A stretch of DNA of 5,942 nt, from contig CAJXSA010000252.1 of the NCBI GenBank assembly GCA_913060595.1, positions 1 through 5,942 of the forward strand. The letters run 5' to 3'. Shown here piece after piece: positions 1 to 5,345 of this stretch (position 1 is its first letter; each line of letters starts with the position of its first letter). Below the pieces are notes generated by a model, which saw only the letters and a list, made by a program, of their open reading frames with translations, was not told the origin of the DNA and made no database searches. The position numbers and the translations under genes were made by a program. The DNA is from an uncultured Ignavibacteria bacterium. Its GTDB lineage: Bacteria > Bacteroidota > Ignavibacteria > SZUA-365.

Positions 1-893
1 CCCGCGGTCCATCGATCGAGGTGCGCGAGGGAGGCGATTACGCGGTGACCGTTACCGACGCGCGCGGCTGCTCCGCAATCTCCGACGTTCGCCGCATCGT
101 CATGCATCCGCTTCCGCGTCCGGTGATCACCGCGCGCGGGCCGCTCTCGTTCTGCGAAGGTGACAGCGTCGTGCTGGATGCGGGGAAAGGATTCGTTTCC
201 TATGCCTGGTCGAACGGCGCGACCACCCGGGACCTGGTCGTGCGGCGTGCGGGATCCTACGCGGTGCGCGTGACCGGGGAAGGCGGCTGTGCCGCGTCGA
301 CAGACGCGGTGGACGTGCAGGTGCGTCCCGTGCCGGTCGCCGCCGTTCTGCAGAGACTCGACACGCTGATCGCCGCGCCCGCCGGGCGCTACCAGTGGCT
401 GCGCGACGGGCGCCCCTTGACGGGACAAACCGGCCGCATGCTCATCGTGGAGCGTGACGGCGCATATGCCGTGCGCACGGACAACGAGGAGGGCTGCAGC
501 GCGGTGTCGCGTTCGGTGCCCATCCGTTTCGCGGCGGCGACGATCGAACTGCCCTCGCTGCGGGCCGCTGCCGGGGATACAGTGGACATTGCACTGCGGC
601 TGACAGCGTCGAAGGGGCTGCGCGATGCGGGGGCGGACACGCTCCTTGCCGTGCTGCCGGTGAAAAAAAAAAGCATGCGCGTGATTTCGGGGGGGACGCT
701 GTTGTCTGATGCGGAGGACAACGAGGTCATCCATATATCTGGCCGTGTGAGGAGGGGAGAAAAAACGCTGGCCGTCCTGCGCGTCGTCATCGCGCAGCAG
801 CGCGGCAGCATTCCGCTTGAACTGGCCTCCGTGCGCTGGCTCAACGGCCTCGTCCGCAGCAGGCTGCTCGATGGAAAAATCCGTTTGCAATAG
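1..893 (+). CDS. C-terminal part of Ig-like-repeat surface/secreted protein (5' partial)
   Basis: The reading frame is open from base 3 to the TAG at 891-893 and enters from the left edge. The in-frame GTG at 21 is not the start, because the bases before it already encode matching domain sequence. Numbered from that GTG, three tandem Ig/PKD-like modules each end in a G-x-Y-A-V...G-C...S signature (about residues 5-22, 79-94 and 147-163). The second module also shows FCEGDSVVLDA (44-54) and YAWSNGATT (61-69), the usual core of such repeats in Bacteroidota and Ignavibacteria extracellular proteins. Residues 174-290 form a different beta-rich segment (GDTVDIALRL...), resembling the cohesin-like domains found late in such proteins. 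The protein is probably exported and works in adhesion or as a surface structure; the N-terminal functional domain is not in view. No type IX sorting tail is evident after the last domain. A 10-A run lies in the coding sequence at 663-672. Confidence 0.85.
   Translation, partial: RGPSIEVREGGDYAVTVTDARGCSAISDVRRIVMHPLPRPVITARGPLSFCEGDSVVLDAGKGFVSYAWSNGATTRDLVVRRAGSYAVRVTGEGGCAASTDAVDVQVRPVPVAAVLQRLDTLIAAPAGRYQWLRDGRPLTGQTGRMLIVERDGAYAVRTDNEEGCSAVSRSVPIRFAAATIELPSLRAAAGDTVDIALRLTASKGLRDAGADTLLAVLPVKKKSMRVISGGTLLSDAEDNEVIHISGRVRRGEKTLAVLRVVIAQQRGSIPLELASVRWLNGLVRSRLLDGKIRLQ
663..672 (+). repeat. 10-A homopolymer tract inside coding sequence
   Basis: Ten consecutive A bases encode KKK plus the first base of the next Ser codon, within the last domain of the surface protein. 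A 7-G run follows at 689-695. Losing one A would bring TGA 682-684 into frame; gaining one would bring TGA 707-709 into frame. Either way the final domain would be cut. The sequence TGAAAAAAAAAAGCAT recurs at 4975-4990. Confidence 0.9.
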
Positions 894-937
894 TGCCTCT
901 TCCTTGCGTAGACTCCTGTACAAACCATTTCATGGCC

Positions 938-942
938 TGAGG
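938..942 (+). promoter_or_regulatory. Ribosome binding site of the OmpA-family gene
   Basis: TGAGG lies 7 bases before the GTG at 950. It supports that GTG as the start: the nearby upstream ATG at 932 is followed two codons later by a stop, and the GTG start gives a complete signal peptide. Confidence 0.55.
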
Positions 943-949
943 TATATTC

Positions 950-2959
950 GTGAATTCACGCCTGCTACTTCCGCTGCTTTTTTTCCTGTGCGTCATGCCG
1001 CTGACGGCGCAGCAGGATGCCGGTGACGAGCCGCGCCGCCATCGCTTCGGCATTTTTGGTGACTACGCGCTGAACTACCATACTGCGGATTTCCAGCGTT
1101 TGCCCGGTGTGCCCAACTGCTGTCCGCGTTTCGAAGAAGGCGACGGCAGCGGTTTCATGCTTGGCGTGCTGTACGAACTTCCCCTGGCCGCACGATGGGA
1201 TCTTCTCGTGCGTCTCGGCTACGTCGATTACAGCGGACTGCTGACCGCGCAGGAAAAGGAAATGCTTTTTGTGTCCCCGTCATTTTACGAGGGCACCTTC
1301 GAGCACACGGTAGACGCCTCTCTTGCCGCCATCGCGCTGGAACCGATGATTGCCTACCGCGTTGCGGGCGGTTTTTCGCTTCTGGGAGGACTGCAGGTCG
1401 GACTCGTCACCACCGCGGATTACGAGCAGGTGGAAACCATCATCGATCCCGCCGATCGGGGCGTGTTCGTCGACACGCAGCAGCGCACGCGGAATTTCTC
1501 GCAGGGTACGATCCCCGAAGCCTCCTCGCTGGCCGCGTTCCTCGTGGGAGGCGCGCGGTATGAAGTCCCGATGAACGAATCCGGAACGCTGTTCGCGGCT
1601 CCCGAGGCGCTGTATTCCCTCGGGCTCACGCAGGTGGTTTCGGACCTGGACTGGTCGGTGAACACTCTCCGCATCGGTGTGAGTCTTCTCTATCGTCCGG
1701 GCGTGGAGAAAGAAGAGCCCGCACCGCCGCCTCCTCCGCCCCCGCCGCCTCCGCCCGTGGAACCGGCGCCGCCCGAGCTTCTGGCAGCGGTGACCGCATC
1801 GGGAGTGACCGAAGACGGCAGGGAACTGCCGATCGCGACCATACAGGTCGAGGAATTCATCTCTTCCGAGATGCGTCCGCTGCTGAACTACGTGTTCTTC
1901 GCCGAGAACTCCGCCGCGCTGCCTGATCGCTACGCACGGCTCTCGTCCGGCGCGACCGGGGATTTCACCGTGCGGCGCATCAAGCACCTGGACAATCTCG
2001 GCACGTATTACCATGTGCTCAACATCATCGGCAGCCGCATGCGGGAGTATCCCGAAGCGACGCTGCGCCTGGTGGGCACCAACAGCGCGGAGGGCATGGA
2101 GGCGACGAACGACCAGCTTTCGCGTCAGCGTGCGGAAACGGTGCGTGAATATTTTGAGACGGTCTGGGGCATCGATGCGTCCCGTCTCACGGTCGAAGCG
2201 CGGGATCTGCCCGCGAAGCCTTCGAACGTGGATGTGATCGACGGCATCCGCGAGAACCGGCGGGTGGAGCTGTACAGCAGCATTCCGGAGATACTCGATC
2301 CCGTGATCATCGACGACACGCTGCGCACGGTCAATCCGCCGCTGATCCGCTTCCGTCCCGACGTCACCAGCGACGCCGGCGTGCTCGACTGGGCGCTGCG
2401 CGTGCGGCAGGGATCGGCAGACCTCAAGGGTTTCCGCGGCAAGCTCGAGCCGCCGGAAACGGTGGACTGGGACGTGCAGAGCGACCGCGGGAACATTCCG
2501 CGTTCGGACGAAGATCTCGAGTACATCCTCACCGTGACGGACGCGGCGAACCAGGTGGCGTCGTCTGAAACCGGCAGGCTGTCCGTCGAACAGATCACGG
2601 TGCAGAAGAAGCGCCGCAACCAGCTGGGAGACAGGGTCATCGACCGGTACAACCTGATACTCTTTGATTTCAACTCAGAGGAACTCGGTCCGCGCAACGA
2701 GCGCATCATCGGCATGATTCGTCCCCGCATCGCGGAGAACGCGACCGTGACCATCACCGGCTACACCGACCGCATCGGCGAGACCGCGGTCAATCAGCCG
2801 CTCTCCGAGGGACGCGCCCGCAGCGCCGCGGTTGCGCTCGGCGTGCCGCTGCAGCGGGCGAGCGGACGCGGGGAAACCGACATGTACACGAACGAGCTTC
2901 CGGAAGGCCGTTTTTACTGCAGGACGGTGAGCATACTGGTGGAAACACCGGTGGAGTGA
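950..2959 (+). CDS. OmpA-family outer-membrane protein with two OmpA-like domains
   Basis: The 669-residue protein starts at a GTG with TGAGG 7 bases upstream. Residues 1-20 are a signal peptide (SRLLLPLLFFLCVMPLTA, likely cut before QQ). Residues 21-250 look like an outer-membrane beta-barrel, with alternating Gly/aromatic strands and a PNCCPRF loop at 55-61. Residues 256-275 are a Pro-rich linker containing 11 prolines in a row (259-269). Residues 310-444 are a first OmpA-like domain ending in NRRVELY; about 450-550 is a beta-sandwich, Ig-like insert; 563-666 is a second OmpA-like domain with ITGYTDRIG and NQPLSEGRA. OmpA C-domains bind the diaminopimelate of peptidoglycan through a conserved Asp and Arg. 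The second domain keeps both (D607, R622), while the first reads GTNSAEG where G-H-T-D is expected. It probably anchors the outer membrane to the cell wall. It begins 56 bases after the preceding gene and converges on the next. I rule out plain E. coli-type OmpA because of the duplication. Confidence 0.9.
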   Translation: MNSRLLLPLLFFLCVMPLTAQQDAGDEPRRHRFGIFGDYALNYHTADFQRLPGVPNCCPRFEEGDGSGFMLGVLYELPLAARWDLLVRLGYVDYSGLLTAQEKEMLFVSPSFYEGTFEHTVDASLAAIALEPMIAYRVAGGFSLLGGLQVGLVTTADYEQVETIIDPADRGVFVDTQQRTRNFSQGTIPEASSLAAFLVGGARYEVPMNESGTLFAAPEALYSLGLTQVVSDLDWSVNTLRIGVSLLYRPGVEKEEPAPPPPPPPPPPPVEPAPPELLAAVTASGVTEDGRELPIATIQVEEFISSEMRPLLNYVFFAENSAALPDRYARLSSGATGDFTVRRIKHLDNLGTYYHVLNIIGSRMREYPEATLRLVGTNSAEGMEATNDQLSRQRAETVREYFETVWGIDASRLTVEARDLPAKPSNVDVIDGIRENRRVELYSSIPEILDPVIIDDTLRTVNPPLIRFRPDVTSDAGVLDWALRVRQGSADLKGFRGKLEPPETVDWDVQSDRGNIPRSDEDLEYILTVTDAANQVASSETGRLSVEQITVQKKRRNQLGDRVIDRYNLILFDFNSEELGPRNERIIGMIRPRIAENATVTITGYTDRIGETAVNQPLSEGRARSAAVALGVPLQRASGRGETDMYTNELPEGRFYCRTVSILVETPVE

Positions 2960-2975
2960 TGCGTTACGTGGGAAA

Positions 2976-3833
2976 TCAGTAAAGGAGGATGAGCGTTTCT
3001 TCGAAGGGGGGAAGGAAGGGGAGGCGGGCGGTGTTGTGTACGCAGGGGGCGGTGTGTCTGCTGTCCTCCTGCGCCACGCCGGCAAATGCCGTCGGAACTT
3101 CTTCAGCATCATGGGATGAAAACTCCAGGAGCAGCTCCTCGCCTGTCATGTGCATCGAGACCGTGCGCGTCTGCAGCGTCAGGCGGAGTGTCTCCTGCGC
3201 GCTGAATGCTGCCGCCTGTTCCCCTGTCAGTGAGAACCGTTCCCGCGGGGAATGGAGACGAAAGACATCGGATTCGATCAGCAGCTCCCTCTGTACCGGA
3301 ATCCTGCACATGCCGCTGTCATCCGTCATGAGGGGGATGTCGCTCAAGGGGGATTCGAGGAGGAGGAAGCCGGCGTCATCATGTTTTTCGGTGAGGACAT
3401 AGATGGCGTACTCATTGCTGACATGATCCAGGAGAATGCGCAGCATGACGCGCTCATCGGCGCTGAAGAGTGTCGCGACAGCGGAGAACTCCTGCGTCGT
3501 TGTTTCTCCGCCCGCAGCCGCGAGGACCGGGCGTTTTTCCCGCACGGTTTCGGCACGGTTTTCTCGCTTCCGCGGGTACATGAGAACGGGCTGCGCGATC
3601 GGTTCCCTTCCGGTTCGGATCTTCTCCAGCAGTTTCCTGCTCTCCTCGGCCACACGCTCGGTGTTGACGGTTTCCCTGATCTCCATGAATTTCTGAAACT
3701 CGCGCACGATATCAGTGCAGAACGCGCACGATGCAAGGTGGCGTTCCAGGGCAAGTATTTCTGCGGCAGGCAGGGTGGAGGCGTTGCGAGTATAGCGCCG
3801 TAGTGCCTCTATATGAGGGTGAGAACTGAGCAT
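2976..3833 (-). CDS. Soluble zinc-finger (anti-sigma-like, ZAS/zf-HC2) protein
   Basis: The protein has 285 residues, starts at the ATG ending at 3833 and stops with TGA at 2976-2978. The N-terminus carries H32-x3-C36-x2-C39 (ERHLASCAFC), the hallmark of zinc-binding anti-sigma factors; H7, 25 residues earlier, could be the fourth ligand. Members of this family bind a sigma factor through the N-terminal domain, and many continue into a membrane segment. Here I see no hydrophobic helix, so the protein is probably cytoplasmic. Residues 40-75 are a charged helix; 80-115 is a basic, Ala-rich linker; about 115-250 looks beta-rich, with a T-D-D-S-G turn at 170-174, and is not recognised. It lies 58 bases downstream of the larger minus-strand gene, so the two are probably co-transcribed. 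No Shine-Dalgarno sequence is visible before the ATG. The zinc motif is certain; the anti-sigma role is inferred from it and from gene order. Confidence 0.75.
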   Translation of the reverse strand: MLSSHPHIEALRRYTRNASTLPAAEILALERHLASCAFCTDIVREFQKFMEIRETVNTERVAEESRKLLEKIRTGREPIAQPVLMYPRKRENRAETVREKRPVLAAAGGETTTQEFSAVATLFSADERVMLRILLDHVSNEYAIYVLTEKHDDAGFLLLESPLSDIPLMTDDSGMCRIPVQRELLIESDVFRLHSPRERFSLTGEQAAAFSAQETLRLTLQTRTVSMHMTGEELLLEFSSHDAEEVPTAFAGVAQEDSRHTAPCVHNTARLPFLPPFEETLILLY

Positions 3834-3891
3834 CAGCGGGAAGATATATGATTCGGGAGCGAAATACTAGCAGAAATGGGGAAATGATTCC

Positions 3892-4935
3892 TTAGTCAAC
3901 AGAAAAATATTCCTTGCATCTGTTGACGAAGTTCCTTTTTGCGAGTCCCATCACGTACTCGAAGCGGCTGCGTTCCGCGGCACGGTATTTCTCATAGCTC
4001 AGACCGTTGAATTCCCGTTCATAATACACGTACCAGCTGAGAACGGAATTCTTCGAAAGGTCTTTGAGCATCGAGTGCACCGCACGGAGATATTTCGTGG
4101 CGCTTTCCTCGTCGAGCACCTCTTTTTCCATGTAGGAGCGGACGACGGTATTGCGCACGTGATCGACGGTGGGATCGAGGAGGCGGTCGCGGTCGCCGGG
4201 GTCGAAGAGCATGTCCTTTTCATCGGGAATGCTGCTCTGTTCCCAGCGCAGGGCATGGAAATCCCTGATGATTTCCACGATATGGGTCTGGGTGAGCATG
4301 CGGCGATAGCTGTCCTGGTCGTCGAGGATGTCGAAGATATGGGCGACGAGCTGTGCGATATGATCGTTCCGCGTGGTGCGGACGAACAGTTCGCCCACCA
4401 TCATATCGGCGGGCATGCGTTGTTTCTGCTGCAGCATGCGTTCGGGATGGCAGCGGTGGAAGTGGTCTTCGAGGAAACCTTCGACTTTGCAGAAGGCGGG
4501 GTTATGGGCGAGGCAATGACTGACGAGGCGAAGGATGCGCTTGTAGGGGCTGTCGAATTCACCGAGCAGTTCGGGCAGCTGCCGGGCGATCTGGAGGAAG
4601 ATCACGCGACGGAACGCATGTTCACAGCGCTCGGCGATTGCGGAGTCCGAGAGATCGCATTCCTTCTCCAGGAACTCCGCCAGGCGGTGGCAGGGACGAT
4701 CACCGCGGGGGAGGAAGAGATCCTCGATGCATCGCGACGCTGCTGCCTCGAGGTCATATCCCGCATCACGGAGAATGGGGAGATACCTGCGGTAGCGTGC
4801 GAGCAGGATGACAGAGGCATTGGAGATCGCAGCGTAGATGAGCTGCGAGAGATTCTGTTCGGAAACTTTTCCACGGACGACGCTGCGAAGCGCCTCCAGC
4901 AGATGGTTGTCGCTCATGGAGATGCCCGATTTCAT
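3892..4935 (-). CDS. Unrecognised protein, possibly divergent sigma-factor-like
   Basis: The frame is 347 residues with TAA at 3892-3894. The first ATG (4935) is used here; a second at 4917 (MSDNHLLEAL) is also possible, and neither has a clear Shine-Dalgarno sequence. The protein is predicted to be soluble, largely helical and charged, with no signal peptide or membrane segment. Residues 28-75 (LSQLIYAAISNASVILLARY and an Asp-Leu-Glu...Ile-Glu-Asp-Leu-Phe stretch) faintly recall sigma region 2. Residues 310-335 (NGLSYEKYRAAERSR...GLAKRNF) faintly recall the GLSYEEIA...RA pattern of region 4, though about three residues shorter than the usual spacing. Cysteines and histidines cluster at 141-163 (HCLAHNPAFCK...HFHRCH), but no standard zinc-finger spacing is evident. 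The gene precedes a zinc-finger anti-sigma-like gene, the order usual for sigma/anti-sigma pairs. The GC-rich third positions support this strand over the long plus-strand mirror frame. The reading frame is well supported; the function is a guess. Confidence 0.75.
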   Translation of the reverse strand: MKSGISMSDNHLLEALRSVVRGKVSEQNLSQLIYAAISNASVILLARYRRYLPILRDAGYDLEAAASRCIEDLFLPRGDRPCHRLAEFLEKECDLSDSAIAERCEHAFRRVIFLQIARQLPELLGEFDSPYKRILRLVSHCLAHNPAFCKVEGFLEDHFHRCHPERMLQQKQRMPADMMVGELFVRTTRNDHIAQLVAHIFDILDDQDSYRRMLTQTHIVEIIRDFHALRWEQSSIPDEKDMLFDPGDRDRLLDPTVDHVRNTVVRSYMEKEVLDEESATKYLRAVHSMLKDLSKNSVLSWYVYYEREFNGLSYEKYRAAERSRFEYVMGLAKRNFVNRCKEYFSVD

Positions 4936-4957
4936 GACCGATTACGGCGTTTCGGAG

Positions 4958-4986
4958 AATATACCCCTTTGAGTTGAAAAAAAAAA
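4958..4986 (-). promoter_or_regulatory. Candidate promoter of the minus-strand pair with T-tract at the -35 position
   Basis: Read on the minus strand, TATATT (4963-4958) is a good -10 match 22 bases before the ATG at 4935. With a 17-base spacer the -35 hexamer falls at 4986-4981, inside the run of ten T bases, so no TTGACA is present. The implied leader is very short and has no Shine-Dalgarno sequence. This is a pattern-based guess. Confidence 0.3.
4977..4986 (+). repeat. 10-A homopolymer tract in intergenic region
   Basis: Ten A bases (ten T on the minus strand) lie 41 bases upstream of the minus-strand ATG. Together with its flanks it repeats TGAAAAAAAAAAGCAT, also present inside the surface-protein gene at 661-676. 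I found no convincing hairpin on the adjacent side that would make it an intrinsic terminator. Confidence 0.9.
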
Positions 4987-5147
4987 GCATCCCTCTCTGC
5001 AGCTGCTGTCGACTGCGCGTACTCTACAATACGCAGAAAATCATGGACGCACTCATTTCCCCCGGGGGGAAAGCGCGGCCGTGCTCTCTGCGCGGCGCGG
5101 ATTCGTTACGTCCCGCCTGAAATTCACCGAGCCTGACACGACAGAAA

Positions 5148-5195
5148 TGACCGGGGTACGCCTTCGAATTTTTGCGACACCTCCCCGTACCGTCA
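5148..5195. repeat. Inverted repeat in divergent intergenic region
   Basis: TGAC (5148-5151) plus GGTACG (5155-5160) can pair with CGTACC (5186-5191) plus GTCA (5192-5195). This gives a 10-pair stem with a 3-base bulge (CGG) and a 25-base loop. No T-run follows, so it is not an obvious terminator. It could be an operator or a leader-RNA structure, or chance. Confidence 0.35.
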
Positions 5196-5302
5196 AGGGA
5201 CAGCCAGCGACATGGAATCATGTCCTCCGCCATTTCCCCGCAGCCCGCGTCCCGCCTCCGCACCCCCACGCGGTCCCGCGGCTCCTCCCGCCGAAACCCC
5301 TC

Positions 5303-5308
5303 TACAAT
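5303..5308 (+). promoter_or_regulatory. Candidate -10 element of the beta-helix gene
   Basis: TACAAT matches the -10 consensus at five of six positions and lies 37 bases before the ATG at 5346. That leaves room for a roughly 30-base leader that includes the purine-rich ribosome binding site. The C-rich sequence 17 bases upstream offers no -35 match, so recognition would be by -10 alone or by another sigma factor. Confidence 0.35.
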
Positions 5309-5332
5309 AGATACACCAATTTCCCACATAAC

Positions 5333-5341
5333 AGAGAGAAG
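5333..5341 (+). promoter_or_regulatory. Purine-rich ribosome binding site of the beta-helix gene
   Basis: AGAGAGAAG ends 4 bases before the ATG at 5346. It is a weak Shine-Dalgarno match, but it is the only purine run in this stretch and supports that ATG as the start. Confidence 0.4.
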
Positions 5342-5345
5342 CCTT

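Larger units (their letters stand above)
4936..5345. other. 410-base divergent intergenic region
   Basis: This region separates the minus-strand pair from the beta-helix gene and should hold the promoters for both directions. It contains a 10-A tract (4977-4986), a TATATT on the minus strand (4963-4958), the 10-mer CTCTACAATA twice (5022-5031 and 5300-5309), an inverted repeat (5148-5195) and a C-rich stretch (about 5225-5300). The only coding possibilities are a 25-codon frame at 5043-5120 and an Arg-rich 112-residue minus-strand frame that runs into the next gene's signal-peptide region. Neither has supporting features. Confidence 0.6.

Noticed and set aside
1280..2014. 244-residue minus-strand frame inside the OmpA gene
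   Set aside because: Arg/His/Gly-rich antisense shadow, including a run of Arg/Gly from the poly-Pro codons; the plus-strand protein has clear domains.
2946..2953. Palindrome CACCGGTG near the end of the OmpA gene
   Set aside because: An 8-base perfect palindrome with no loop or T-run, inside coding sequence; expected by chance in GC-rich DNA.
2981..3402. Near-perfect AAAGGAGG directly before an ATG on the plus strand with a 137-residue frame
   Set aside because: The spacing to the ATG is zero, too short for a working Shine-Dalgarno site. The purine run is simply the complement of the codons for the Leu-Ile-Leu-Leu-Tyr tail of the minus-strand protein, and the frame is low-complexity Ser/Arg sequence.
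3252..3803. 183-residue plus-strand frame opposite the zinc-finger gene
   Set aside because: No ribosome binding site or recognisable domain; the minus strand carries the HX3CX2C motif.
4075..4977. 300-residue plus-strand frame opposite the unrecognised minus-strand gene
   Set aside because: Its composition (excess Gly, Val, His, Asp, Glu) is that of a mirror of a GC-rich gene. The minus-strand frame has GC-rich third positions and a normal helical protein composition.
4977..5030. T-tract as an intrinsic terminator for a minus-strand transcript
   Set aside because: The sequence before it on the minus strand holds only short GCAGCTGC-type self-pairing, not a stable stem directly abutting the T-run, and no minus-strand gene is seen to its right.
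5043..5120. 25-codon plus-strand frame 13 bases after the first TACAAT
   Set aside because: No Shine-Dalgarno site and no hydrophobic or other recognisable character; expected by chance.
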